Source: Lamprobacter modestohalophilus (GTDB lineage Bacteria > Pseudomonadota > Gammaproteobacteria > Chromatiales > Chromatiaceae). Taken from it: DNA of 64,000 nucleotides. The position numbers were made by a program, and so were the translations under genes. Positions 46,333 through 55,750 of the stretch are shown here, piece after piece. The stretch is from NCBI RefSeq assembly GCF_016583905.1, contig NZ_NRRY01000011.1, positions 1 through 64,000 on the forward strand, read 5' to 3'. The notes beneath the pieces are model-generated. The model saw only the letters and a list, made by a program, of their open reading frames with translations, did no database searches and was not told the origin of the DNA. Every line of letters begins with the position of its first letter. The first letter of the stretch is position 1.

Positions 46333-47442
46333 TCAACAGGCCGCCAGAATCTCCTTCATCTGCAAGACGAACCGCTCCTTGGAAAAGAGGCTCGCCCTTG
46401 CCTCGCAGGCCGCACGCATCCTCGTCGGACCCAACGCCTCAAGCTGCTCTATCGCGTCGCACAACCCTTCAACCGACAGCGCCCCTTCAACCAGTAACCC
46501 GGTTTCTCCGTGGACAATCGTCTCGAGCAAGCCACCCTCCGCGACCCCGATCACCGGCTTACCAGCGGCCATCGCCTCCACCGGCGACATACCAAAATCC
46601 TCATCCATCGGCACATAGACCGCCGCGCGGGCATGGCCAACCAACTCGCACAAGGCTTCCTCAGAGACCCAGCCGGTAAACTGAATGTTGCTGCATCCGG
46701 CAGCAAGGCGTTTCAGCGGCTCGAGCTCCGATCCACCAGACGTCACAATCAGTCTTCGCTCTGGCATCGCCCGGAAGGCCTGCACCACCACATTCACACG
46801 CTTAAAATCCTCAAGCCGCGCCAATGAGAGGTAATAATCACCGTCGCTCAGCCAGCGAAAACGCTCGGTATCGACAGGCGGATGCACAACAACAGCCTCT
46901 TGACTAAAGTACCGGTGCAATCGCTGGCGGACATTCTCCGAGTTGGCTATCACGATGTCCATTTGCCGCAGCGCCCGCTTGTACTTACGCTTTACGACCG
47001 CTATGAGCAATGCCAGCACTGGCCGCGCGAACCATGGGATTTGGCGCATGTAATGCTCGCGCAAGTCGAAGCAGAAGCGAGGAGGCGTATGGCAGTATAG
47101 GAGGTTCTTTTTCCTGCCTGCTCGTCGCCGTACGGCGAATGGGGCGTAGACACCACTAAATAGACACCAGTCGTAATCCTCAAGTGTGACCTGGGGGTGC
47201 TCAAACGCCCACATCACTTTAAGGATACGCCACAATGGAATATTGGACTCCGCTCCCAGATCAAAGCATCGCCTGACTGAACACTGGAGGGCAGCAGCCA
47301 CATCATCATTAATGAACGCAGCGCAAAAATCAGCGTTAGGAAAATGCGCGAGCAACGTGTATGTCAATTTCTCCGCACCGCCTTGTACGGCGACAAAATC
47401 GTAAAGCACTAAACCCTTTTCCACTTTATGCATTCTCCTCAT
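46333..47442 (-). CDS. Group 1 (GT4) glycosyltransferase
   Basis: About 369 residues. The GT4 C-terminal signature is clear: FTGWVSEEALCELVGHARAAVYVPMDEDFGMSPVEAMAAGKPV with the EX7E-type acidic pair, and SLARLEDFKRVNVVVQAF. N-terminal GGAEKL binding loop. It adds a sugar from a nucleotide donor in the cytoplasm. It opposes its neighbours. Start uncertain among ATGs at 47442 and 47433. Confidence 0.88.
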   Translation of the reverse strand: MRRMHKVEKGLVLYDFVAVQGGAEKLTYTLLAHFPNADFCAAFINDDVAAALQCSVRRCFDLGAESNIPLWRILKVMWAFEHPQVTLEDYDWCLFSGVYAPFAVRRRAGRKKNLLYCHTPPRFCFDLREHYMRQIPWFARPVLALLIAVVKRKYKRALRQMDIVIANSENVRQRLHRYFSQEAVVVHPPVDTERFRWLSDGDYYLSLARLEDFKRVNVVVQAFRAMPERRLIVTSGGSELEPLKRLAAGCSNIQFTGWVSEEALCELVGHARAAVYVPMDEDFGMSPVEAMAAGKPVIGVAEGGLLETIVHGETGLLVEGALSVEGLCDAIEQLEALGPTRMRAACEARASLFSKERFVLQMKEILAAC

Positions 47443-47534
47443 ACATCGTCGTCCCACAGACACTGATTACACGCAACGAGCCCGCAGGTGACGTAAGCAA
47501 AAAGAGTGATTCTTTACGAAAAGCAGGGCAGCGG

Positions 47535-48518
47535 TCAATTTCTCCACGGCTGCTCGACAGGGTAGTCATCGAAGTTGCATGAAAACAGGGGCCTATCACG
47601 CCCTGGGAACGCTTGACAGGCCAGCTTTTCGTTGCAATCGCGAAACTGGTTAAAAAAAGCCTCTGCCTCCCATCTTGAAACAGGATAGTTTTTTCCGTTA
47701 TAGAGCTTGCTGAGTACGTTTACCAAGGCATCTCGCACCGGGTTTCGGCTTCCTTCGATGGCTTGAGGCCAATGCTTGTTTAGCCTTCGAAACACCTCAA
47801 CGCCGCGCTCGCTGAGCGACTCATTTGCTCGCCCCTGTCGGAGCTGCCCGGTAAGTCTTAAGTTCGCCTTGTCGCAAAAGTCCTTAATCAGATCGCCCTG
47901 AATAAACTCACTACGCTCAAACAGCCCGGCTCGCATTACGGAAGCACCGAATACTTCAGCCCAATTTTCATAGATTGCACTGTAATTATAATAGTAAGGC
48001 AGCTGATTGGTATTGAAGGCGTGAAGAATGGCCGGGTTAGTGTAGCCAGTTTTCAAAGCGGTCGAATATTTGCTGATAGCGACGCGATCCTGCCTTCGGA
48101 AATAAACAATAATCTGATATTCCCGCACCCAATTATCGAGCAGGTCTTTCAACTTTAAAATCATTGCCCGCGTCACAAGACGGCTGTGGAAGTGTTCGCA
48201 GGAAATCAACAGAGTTTGGCCTTTTCGGAAACGTCTGACCTCTTCGTCAATTCCTGATTTGAACCTCTCGGCAAAACGAGTTCTCACATGTTCACTGTGT
48301 ATACCCAGCCGGGCGCCAATCCCTGTACGCCAGACATCATCCGCAACCGCAGCAACAAATCCCCACTGACTACCTTGCCGCGCTCCCGTGTATCTGGGAT
48401 AAAGCACGCCCTCGGCAGCCAGCTTCCGGCGATTGGCAGCCAGGAATTGTTGAATGCTGCTAGTACCGGTCTTTTCAGTGCCGATGTGGATGACGCAGCG
48501 TTGTAGCCTCCTAGGCAA
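47535..48518 (-). CDS. Sulfotransferase-like P-loop protein
   Basis: 327 residues. The 5'-phosphosulfate loop appears as VIHIGTEKTGTSSIQQFLAANR, near the N-terminus, with YQIIVYFRRQDRVAISKY in the 3'-phosphate position. These are the two PAPS-binding parts of sulfotransferases. The likely acceptor is a surface glycan. The start is TTG at 48518, as a stop lies just upstream and no ATG is available. On the minus strand, next to the GT4 gene. Confidence 0.78.
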   Translation of the reverse strand: MPRRLQRCVIHIGTEKTGTSSIQQFLAANRRKLAAEGVLYPRYTGARQGSQWGFVAAVADDVWRTGIGARLGIHSEHVRTRFAERFKSGIDEEVRRFRKGQTLLISCEHFHSRLVTRAMILKLKDLLDNWVREYQIIVYFRRQDRVAISKYSTALKTGYTNPAILHAFNTNQLPYYYNYSAIYENWAEVFGASVMRAGLFERSEFIQGDLIKDFCDKANLRLTGQLRQGRANESLSERGVEVFRRLNKHWPQAIEGSRNPVRDALVNVLSKLYNGKNYPVSRWEAEAFFNQFRDCNEKLACQAFPGRDRPLFSCNFDDYPVEQPWRN

Positions 48519-48671
48519 GCCCGACCCCTATGAAACTCTCATTGGCATTCGCTCCCGAGATTTTTACCCTCGACTACTTGAACTCAGGAGAGAATGCGGT
48601 CTAGAATGCGATCGTTATACTTATAGGGCATAATACAGCGCCAAAGCAAACCGATCCTTTTCTTAGTCACC

Positions 48672-50519
48672 ATGACAGAGCATTCTGATGAAGTCGCCCG
48701 GCTTGCAGACATAGCGAGAAGGCTTCAGAAACTCACGGACGCTCTATTCCGGGACGTCGATGACGTTTACGGCTCTTTCTCTTGGCGGCTTGGGAATACG
48801 TTCGTGGCAACCGCGATGCGGCTGCTAGGCATGCCGCGCGGCACAGTCTCCGCAGATCATGTGGAGCGCCTGCGGCGAGACTATGGGGATTTGCAAAGAC
48901 ACTTGCAGAGATCTCTAGCCTTGATGCCGAGGTCCGAGTCCAGCTGGCATAGCCGAGAAGACTATACACGCTGGCGCTGCGCCCAGCCAAACTTTTCGGA
49001 CTACCAACTCAAGAAGAAATACCAAATCATACTGTTATGGCAGGCTGAGTTTGGCAACCCAGAGCCAGTGGTGGGAGACTGCCTGGAGGAGGCACTTGGT
49101 TACGCAATCGCCCAAGTATGCTACCCAGGCACTGCTCCGATAATCGATACTCGGTGTAAGTGGCTGATTTTAGTTGACCGCCCCACGCGTCTAGCGCCGG
49201 ACATACTGCCAGCGCTGGAAGATTGGCTCGACGACAATACAGACGCAATGTTGTGTTACCCGGATGAAGACCAACTCGACCCGGACGGCAACCGCACTGC
49301 ACCCCAGCTGAAACCAGACTGGAGTCCAGACCTGTTTTACGAGCGCCACTATCCCGGATGCGTTATCGCCCTGCGCGCGGACCAGTGGCCGCACTTCGCA
49401 AGCTCTGCTCAAGGTCCTAACCCGATCTTCAACCTATTCCTTGCCTACCTGAAGAGATATCCAGACATTCGGCCTGGCCATGTTCCGCGCGTGTTACATC
49501 ATCGTCTGCGCGCCGCAGAGCCGCCCGAGTCGGCGCCTGCCCAGCGACAAGCGCTAGAAAAATATCTACAATGTGCATACCCTGGCGCGCAGGTCCTCGC
49601 CCGGCAAGGAGGTCGTCTAAGGCCAAGATTCCCGCTACCTGAGAAACAGCCGCTCGTCAGCGTGATCATCCCGATGCGTGATCGCGCTCAGATGACCCGG
49701 GATTTAGTGGCAGATTTACAGAAAAAGACGGACTGGAATGCACTGGATATACTAATTCTTGATAATGGGAGCAAAGAACGAGAAAGCCAACGTTGGCTGA
49801 AAACAGTTGCTGAGACCCCGAACATCCGTGTGCTTGCGCTCCCGGGTCCCTTCAACTTTTCTAGAATTAACAACAAGGGAGCATGCTTGGCCAAGGGCGA
49901 TCTCCTGCTCTTCCTCAACAACGACCTAAGAGTCATTCACGCGGACTGGTTAGCAGAAATGGTGCGACACGCGTTGCGGAGCGAGGTCGCTGCGGTTGGC
50001 GCAAAGCTTTACTACCCAGACAACCGCGTTCAGCACGCAGGGGTGGTATTAGGTCTCGGAAGCCTGGCAGGACATGTGTTTCGCCTCGCTGATCCCAGCG
50101 ACCCAGGATACATGCAGCGGTTGGTGACCACCTGTAACTATAGCGCGGTCACTGCGGCGTGCATGATGATCCGCCGCTCGGTTTTTCAGCGGCTAGGCGG
50201 CTTCGACGAAAAACTGGCTGTAGCATGTAATGATGTCGACCTGTGTCTGCGGGCCGTTGAAGCCGGTAGTATCAACGTCTGGACCCCGGACGCAGAACTA
50301 TACCATCTCGAGTCCGCCAGCCGCGGTGGCGACGCCACGATTGGAAGATTTATTCGCCTGCAAAAGGAGTTCAAGCGCATGCGCCGCCGCTGGGGGCACA
50401 TGATCAATCAAGACCCCATGTACCACCCCGGACTAAGCCGTGCTTTTGAAGACTACAGTCTGCGCGTTGACTCTTCCATCGATGACCAGACGCTAGAAAG
50501 GCTCGATCTATGCAATTAA
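48672..50519 (+). CDS. Family 2 glycosyltransferase with N-terminal SWR module
   Basis: 615 residues. Residues about 18-70 carry a module (VDDVYGSFSWRLGNTFV) also found twice in the next gene. Residues about 140-300 are a second, degenerate GT-like part; residues 325-560 are a full GT2 domain (PLVSVIIPMRDRAQMTRDLV, LFLNNDLRVI, GGFDEKLAVACNDVDLCLR). It probably makes a glycosidic bond in the surface glycan. Overlaps the start of the following sulfotransferase by ten bases, so they are coupled. Confidence 0.87.
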   Translation: MTEHSDEVARLADIARRLQKLTDALFRDVDDVYGSFSWRLGNTFVATAMRLLGMPRGTVSADHVERLRRDYGDLQRHLQRSLALMPRSESSWHSREDYTRWRCAQPNFSDYQLKKKYQIILLWQAEFGNPEPVVGDCLEEALGYAIAQVCYPGTAPIIDTRCKWLILVDRPTRLAPDILPALEDWLDDNTDAMLCYPDEDQLDPDGNRTAPQLKPDWSPDLFYERHYPGCVIALRADQWPHFASSAQGPNPIFNLFLAYLKRYPDIRPGHVPRVLHHRLRAAEPPESAPAQRQALEKYLQCAYPGAQVLARQGGRLRPRFPLPEKQPLVSVIIPMRDRAQMTRDLVADLQKKTDWNALDILILDNGSKERESQRWLKTVAETPNIRVLALPGPFNFSRINNKGACLAKGDLLLFLNNDLRVIHADWLAEMVRHALRSEVAAVGAKLYYPDNRVQHAGVVLGLGSLAGHVFRLADPSDPGYMQRLVTTCNYSAVTAACMMIRRSVFQRLGGFDEKLAVACNDVDLCLRAVEAGSINVWTPDAELYHLESASRGGDATIGRFIRLQKEFKRMRRRWGHMINQDPMYHPGLSRAFEDYSLRVDSSIDDQTLERLDLCN

Positions 50520-51982
50520 TTCTTCTGGGCATGCACCGCTCTGGCGCGGCTGCCGTGACTCGCATCATTAATCTGATGGGGGCTAGACTTGGGACATCAT
50601 CAGACATGATCGCTGCGTCTAGCTGTAACTCAAAGGGCTATTGGCAGAGAGCAGATATCACCCGCCTTAATGAAGCGATTCTAAACAGTCACGATGCGAG
50701 TGCGGACAATACCCATTCACTTTGCTCCGCTGAACTGCTCCCCTCTCGGTGCGAGCGCGAGGTAGCGGAAATGGCTGACGTGATTAGCGCTTTAGATATC
50801 GAGCGGCCTTGGATCCTTCGAGATCCACGTCTCTGCCTCACGCTACCGGTCTTACTACCATTACTCGAAGCGCCTGTTTTCGTCCTAATCCACCGGGAGC
50901 CATTAGCGATCGCGCGCTCGCTTCGCAACTGCCAGGCCAGTCGCACTAACGCGATGCAGCTCTTGCCTTCAGAGACCGCGCTAAACAGTATCGCAGATCA
51001 ATCGGCAAATGAGCCCGACACAGCGTATTACCTCGCCCTCTGGGAAAAATATATGACCGATGCGCTTAAACACAGCGCCGGGCAAGCACGACGACTGATT
51101 GTGAGCTACGACCAGCTTATCGCAGACCCCATGCGCACGGTCAACAGACTCCACACCGAGCTCTTTCGCCTGGGCACCAGCGGCCTACGCAAACTCTCTC
51201 TCGACGAGATAACCGCCTGTATCGATCCATCCCTGCGGCATCATCACGTCTACCCTAGCCAGCAGCACGACTATTTAAACCCCCGACAGCAGTACCTCGC
51301 CAAAGGACTTTCGGATCGAACCGTACTCAGCGGTGCCCCCCCCGAGTTATCGCCTGATGCTCATGACGTCCTGCAGCGCTATGCGGAAAACCGGATTTCC
51401 GACCAAGCGGACTCAGCGCTACAGATCAGCACGGCAAAAAAGGAACTAGATCGCTGCCAGCGGGATCTGGAACAGGTCAACGAACGCAGCCGCCAAATAT
51501 TTTGGCTTTTTGAAAGCCTAGAAAAGGAAGTAACAGCTGTTTTTGAATCCATGACGTGGAAAGCGGGCTCAATATTCAGAAAAGGCGTTCTCGTGGCAAC
51601 ATTTTGCCGTGAAAGTCGTATCACAAAAGATGATATCGAAGAAATCTTCGCGACGGCACGTCAACTGTCTCCGGATTGGAGCTGGTCATCATCGCCATCG
51701 GCGTTCGGCCACTTCGATCAAAGATCGGCCATAGCGCCGACAGAGCGTCTTGCCCAATGCCAGCGTAGTCTGCAAGTCGCGATTAGCCAAAATAATCAGC
51801 AGCTCGCTCTCCTCGGCAGCTTGGAAGATCAGGTGTCGGCGGTTTTCAACTCAATGACATGGAAGGTCGGCACTTTTTTTCGAAGGTTTATCCTGGCAGT
51901 CACATTTCGTCGGGAAGAACGCATTACGCGTGACGATATCGAAGAGCTCTTTGCGAGGTCGAAGCATCTTTCATTTGACTAG
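50510..51982 (+). CDS. Sulfotransferase-like protein with two C-terminal TWK modules
   Basis: 490 residues. N-terminal P-loop LILLGMHRSGAAAVTRIINL and the SIHR-type FVLIHREPLAIARSLRN mark a sulfotransferase (P-loop NTPase) fold in residues 1-230. After a coiled-coil stretch, two copies of a ~50-residue module follow: one reading VTAVFESMTWKAGSIFRK (51.5-51.67 kb) and one reading VSAVFNSMTWKVGTFFRR (51.8-51.98 kb), each ending DDIEE(I/L)FA. The same module opens the upstream GT2. It probably works with that GT. Confidence 0.82.
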   Translation: MQLILLGMHRSGAAAVTRIINLMGARLGTSSDMIAASSCNSKGYWQRADITRLNEAILNSHDASADNTHSLCSAELLPSRCEREVAEMADVISALDIERPWILRDPRLCLTLPVLLPLLEAPVFVLIHREPLAIARSLRNCQASRTNAMQLLPSETALNSIADQSANEPDTAYYLALWEKYMTDALKHSAGQARRLIVSYDQLIADPMRTVNRLHTELFRLGTSGLRKLSLDEITACIDPSLRHHHVYPSQQHDYLNPRQQYLAKGLSDRTVLSGAPPELSPDAHDVLQRYAENRISDQADSALQISTAKKELDRCQRDLEQVNERSRQIFWLFESLEKEVTAVFESMTWKAGSIFRKGVLVATFCRESRITKDDIEEIFATARQLSPDWSWSSSPSAFGHFDQRSAIAPTERLAQCQRSLQVAISQNNQQLALLGSLEDQVSAVFNSMTWKVGTFFRRFILAVTFRREERITRDDIEELFARSKHLSFD

Positions 51983-52035
51983 CCCAAGTGACCACCCGCC
52001 CGAAAGCCGGTGCTATAAAGCGATAAGGAAGAGCG

Positions 52036-52806
52036 GTGAAGTTTTCAACTCTCAATGATGCCTTCTGGCTTAAACTTTGGTTCAGCCTGAAGTCAGAGGC
52101 TGCGAAGAATTACTTGAACTATGTGTGGTGGCTCTTGGAGCCTGCCCTGCATGTGGCGGTGTTTTACTTTGTCTTTGGACTGATTTTTCAACGGGGCGGG
52201 GAAGGCTTTATCGCCTTTCTGTTATGTGGGCAGATACCCTATCTGTGGTTCTCACGGACTGTCAACAACGCAGCTGGCTCAATCCTGGGCGGCCGCGGTC
52301 TCATACAACAGATGGCAATTCCGACAGCATTTTTCCCGGCAGTGGTAGTTGGAAAAGACGCATTAAAACAAACGGTGGTTTTTGCGGTATTACTGTTATT
52401 CCTTGCCACCCAGGGTGCTCAACCTAGCTGGATGTGGCTGACGCTACCTGCCGTTGTCTTCACGCAGCTCTTGCTCGTCACTGGAGGGGCGCTGTTAGTC
52501 GCAGCAGTGACACCCTTCGTTCCCGACGTTCGCTTCCTTATTCAGGCGGGAATGATGATGCTACTTTTTGCATCTGGCATCTTTTACGACTACAGTGAGC
52601 TCTTAAGCGAGCAGCAACAATCCTTTTTCCTGATGAACCCGGTGGCAAATCTCATCGTATCCTATCGCAACGTCTTGCTACACGGAGATTGGCCGAACTG
52701 GCCAGGGCTATTCTGGATATCGATGCTAAGCGGTGCCTGCATTATGGGCATGCTCATCTTCTACAGACGCGCAGCGCCAGTATACGCTCGACTCGTCGTT
52801 GAGTAG
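52036..52806 (+). CDS. wzm: ABC-2 polysaccharide export permease (Wzm)
   Basis: 256 residues, about six helices. NYLNYVWWLLEPALHVAVFYFVFG is the typical Wzm/KpsM start, with the later MNPVANLIVSYRNVLL loop. It forms the channel that flips or exports a lipid-linked polysaccharide. GTG start with a ribosome site. Two bases separate it from wzt. Confidence 0.92.
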   Translation: MKFSTLNDAFWLKLWFSLKSEAAKNYLNYVWWLLEPALHVAVFYFVFGLIFQRGGEGFIAFLLCGQIPYLWFSRTVNNAAGSILGGRGLIQQMAIPTAFFPAVVVGKDALKQTVVFAVLLLFLATQGAQPSWMWLTLPAVVFTQLLLVTGGALLVAAVTPFVPDVRFLIQAGMMMLLFASGIFYDYSELLSEQQQSFFLMNPVANLIVSYRNVLLHGDWPNWPGLFWISMLSGACIMGMLIFYRRAAPVYARLVVE

Positions 52807-52808
52807 GA

Positions 52809-53522
52809 ATGATGACTGACATGCCTACCACTGCTCTAGAGCTCCGTGATGTTACCCTTGAGTATCGGATGAGGCGCTCTTTCTTTAGACATAGTTTCCG
52901 TCGTGCCCTCGACGGAGTGAGCTTCGATGTCGAAAAAGGTGAAACGGTCGGTATCATCGGCGGAAATGGGAGTGGAAAATCAACGTTGCTGCGCGTACTC
53001 GGCGGTATCTATCGGCCCAATAGCGGACACATCGCCTGTTGGTGTGAAAATATCATGATGTTGTCGCTTGGCCTTGGTTTCGATCCCGAGTTGTCAGGTC
53101 GGGATAACGCACTGATAGGCGGTGTATTGCTCGGCGGCAGACGCCGAGAGGTCAAGCAAAGAGTCGATCAAATGATTGCGTTCGCTGAACTTGAGGAGCA
53201 GTCAAAAGATCCGGTCAAAACCTATTCGTCTGGAATGAAGGCTCGCTTAGGTTTTTCTGTGGCATTGACCATGGAGGCAGATCTCCTATTAATTGATGAG
53301 GTGCTAGGTGTTGGAGACCAAGCGTTCCAGCAGAAAGCAAAGGCTGCGATGTTGTCGCGAATCAACTCGGAGCAAACGGTAGTCTTTGTGTCACATTCGC
53401 TTGCAATGGTGACTCAGCTGTGTAACCGCGTTGTTTGGCTAGAACGGGGCAGGGTTCGACAGCAGGGTAGCGCAGTTGATATTGTGGAGGCATATAAGAT
53501 TGAACAACAAAACAAGACGTAG
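52809..53522 (+). CDS. wzt: ABC polysaccharide export ATPase (Wzt)
   Basis: 237 residues. Walker A GGNGSGKST (51-59), signature YSSGMKARLGFS and Walker B LLLIDEVLGVGD are present. It powers export with Wzm. It lacks the C-terminal glycan-binding domain of long Wzt proteins, so it should not depend on a terminal sugar cap and is KpsT-like in that sense. Confidence 0.93.
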   Translation: MMTDMPTTALELRDVTLEYRMRRSFFRHSFRRALDGVSFDVEKGETVGIIGGNGSGKSTLLRVLGGIYRPNSGHIACWCENIMMLSLGLGFDPELSGRDNALIGGVLLGGRRREVKQRVDQMIAFAELEEQSKDPVKTYSSGMKARLGFSVALTMEADLLLIDEVLGVGDQAFQQKAKAAMLSRINSEQTVVFVSHSLAMVTQLCNRVVWLERGRVRQQGSAVDIVEAYKIEQQNKT

Positions 53523-53576
53523 CCGCGATAGTCGCCGTTCAACGAGTTATTTGGTAAGCACGGTGGAGCAACTTGC

Positions 53577-54506
53577 ATGGAGATAATTGTATGCGCGTTC
53601 CCTCCCGGCCGGTGGAAGACGCTTTCGCCAATGATGCGCGATCTGACTGGAGCGGATGTCGCGCTGCGTCAGATGGACACCCTCGCAGAATCAGTGAGGC
53701 GCGCGCCTGGTAGCATTGTTCTTCTCTTTTTCACGCGTGCGGCGACTGCACTGGCAGACGGGCTACATCTTAGCGCGGAGCCAGAGCAGTTTATGCTGGA
53801 CTGGCAGACAGAAATCAAGGCAATGCTGGCCTTCTATCGTCGCCATCGCAGCCAGACGCTTTTGCTTGATGCCGAGCGAGCTTGCGCGAGCCCTGACATC
53901 GTGGCAGCTGGTCTAAAGCGTCTCGGGTACGACCATGCGAGCGCAAACCAGGCCACCCCCTGCCTGAAAGAACAGATATCGATCCTAGAACACTGGCTCG
54001 CGAGACGCTTACTAGAAGGAGACGTCACAACGCGCCTCGTCGAAAGTGAGCTGGAAGCTTGTGCGCTTCCCTTGCCGGCGGGAGAGAAGATCGATCTAGA
54101 TGATCCAAAGACACTGTGGGCGAGATATCGGGTCGATCGACGGGCGGCGTCAAAGTCCGTCGAGACATTAAAGAGCACTGCGGATACGTCTAGCAGCAAG
54201 CCTCCTCAGCAGGTTGTGACCGCGGAGGCGACGGAGACTCCAGCAAAAGACAAACAGATAGAAGCGCTAACTGCGGAGAAGATTGACCTCACTGAAGAAA
54301 ACGAACTGCTGCTCCTGCAATTACATCAAGTCCAAGAGGAGCTCGAAGCTCTATTTCTTCAGAACCAAGAGCTACAAGCAAAGGCAAACTTAAGCTCTGA
54401 GCCGATGGCGAAACAGGAAGGTAAGAGCGCTGCCAAATCGAGCAGTAATCCGCTGATTCGTTATCTCCGGCATGGCCGAAAAGAAGGGCACCGCTCCAAG
54501 CGGTAG
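53577..54506 (+). CDS. Hypothetical protein with a conserved leucine-rich coiled coil
   Basis: 309 residues. The N-terminal 130 residues form a mixed fold with hydrophobic strand VLLFFTRAATAL and LLLDAERA, reminiscent of a nucleotide-binding fold without a P-loop. Near residues 235-260 a coiled coil ENELLLLQLHQVQEELEALF is a motif I associate with polysaccharide-cluster proteins. Basic tail. It follows wzt and may bind the biosynthesis machinery; function unknown. Confidence 0.7.
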   Translation: MEIIVCAFPPGRWKTLSPMMRDLTGADVALRQMDTLAESVRRAPGSIVLLFFTRAATALADGLHLSAEPEQFMLDWQTEIKAMLAFYRRHRSQTLLLDAERACASPDIVAAGLKRLGYDHASANQATPCLKEQISILEHWLARRLLEGDVTTRLVESELEACALPLPAGEKIDLDDPKTLWARYRVDRRAASKSVETLKSTADTSSSKPPQQVVTAEATETPAKDKQIEALTAEKIDLTEENELLLLQLHQVQEELEALFLQNQELQAKANLSSEPMAKQEGKSAAKSSSNPLIRYLRHGRKEGHRSKR

Positions 54507-54562
54507 GCCACCGAAGTGCTGTCTGGGCGATCAAGCCTTCAACCAAAATTGCCGGTTTTTAT

Positions 54563-55750
54563 ATGACTACCATCGATACTCTCATTCATCTTGGCGCAGG
54601 GTCTGGCCAAGATCTCCAAGAGCACCTGGCGCTTCAACCGCGACAAGTCATCCTGGTTGAGGCCGATCCAGAATTGGCGCAGCAGCTGCAAATGAAGGCT
54701 CAGGGCCTGGAACAGGTCAGCGTTCGAAACCTGGCTGCAGCTGCCACGCCGGGCCCTGTCACGTTCTTTCGCTATAATCTACCGGGGGCAGGCGCTATCC
54801 ATCCTGCGGCCGCCCTAAACGACTTATTTCCAGGTATTAGGGAGCGCGACGCGATACAGCTCTCGGCTATCGGCATCTGCGAACTGATCGCGTCACTTGG
54901 CCTCTCAGCAGATGCTGATCATGCGCTCGTGTTAGAACTCGCCGGCGAGGAATTGGCCAGCCTAAAAGCGTTGCTCAACTGCGACCTGTTACACGTTTTC
55001 GGATCGGTTTCGGTCTTCTGCGGGAGGCAGCCGCTTTACGAGAACGGAGCCAGTGGGCAAATGATCAGCGATTGGCTGGAGGACCAGGGCTTCGCGCTTG
55101 TTGAGCGGGACGAGACAGAAGACCCGGACCGGCCTAGGTGGTCGTACAAGCGCAATCCTTTAAAGATTGAGTGCAGGGCGTTAGAAGCTCAACTCGAGCA
55201 ATCCAAACGCAATAAGGATGATATTGCCACCGATCGAGACCAGCAAGCCAAACTCGCCGCCGAACGCCAAGCCCGCATCGAAGAGCTCACAACTGCACTC
55301 AATGCCGCGAAAGCAGAAACGCAAAAGCAGTCGCAGCGAGCCTCCGATCGAGACCAGCAAGCCAAACTCGCCGCCGAACGCCAAGCCCGCATCGAAGAGC
55401 TGTCCGACTCTCTCTCTGCTCTCCAACGCGACAACGCAATGCTGCTTCGCATGCAAGCACTGCGCGACGCCGACCTCAAAGACCTACAAGGTCGGTACGC
55501 GGAAGTCGTCGATCAAAAAGACCGACAAACCAAGCTCATCACGCAGCTCACTGAACGGCTAACCGTCGCCTCCAGCTACCTCCAACAGCTAAACCTCGAC
55601 CAACTGGAAGCCGCACAAACCGACCTGAGCTCACAGGAGGGCACAACCACAGAGAGCCAGTCCAAATCGCCCGCTCACAAAGAGTCACCCGAGGCCCTGA
55701 AGGGAGCGCGTCCCACATCGAAACGCACCAATCGCAACCGCACCCAATGA
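54563..55750 (+). CDS. FkbM-like methyltransferase with coiled-coil tail
   Basis: 395 residues. Residues 1-200 have a SAM-binding start IDTLIHLGAGSGQDLQEH and VILVEADPELAQQLQ, as in FkbM-like methyltransferases, but the rest of the fold is hard to match. Residues 205-345 form a coiled coil holding the 19-residue segment DRDQQAKLAAERQARIEEL twice. The C-terminus is disordered and Ser/Thr/Lys-rich. Overlaps the next gene by four bases. Probable glycan methylation or a scaffold role. Confidence 0.68.
   Translation: MTTIDTLIHLGAGSGQDLQEHLALQPRQVILVEADPELAQQLQMKAQGLEQVSVRNLAAAATPGPVTFFRYNLPGAGAIHPAAALNDLFPGIRERDAIQLSAIGICELIASLGLSADADHALVLELAGEELASLKALLNCDLLHVFGSVSVFCGRQPLYENGASGQMISDWLEDQGFALVERDETEDPDRPRWSYKRNPLKIECRALEAQLEQSKRNKDDIATDRDQQAKLAAERQARIEELTTALNAAKAETQKQSQRASDRDQQAKLAAERQARIEELSDSLSALQRDNAMLLRMQALRDADLKDLQGRYAEVVDQKDRQTKLITQLTERLTVASSYLQQLNLDQLEAAQTDLSSQEGTTTESQSKSPAHKESPEALKGARPTSKRTNRNRTQ
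55231..55401. repeat. Exact 57-bp repeat inside the FkbM-like gene
   Basis: The 57-bp units at 55231-55287 and 55345-55401 are identical and lie in the same frame, 114 bases (38 codons) apart. Identity at all codon positions suggests a recent duplication or gene conversion in the coiled coil. Confidence 0.9.
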
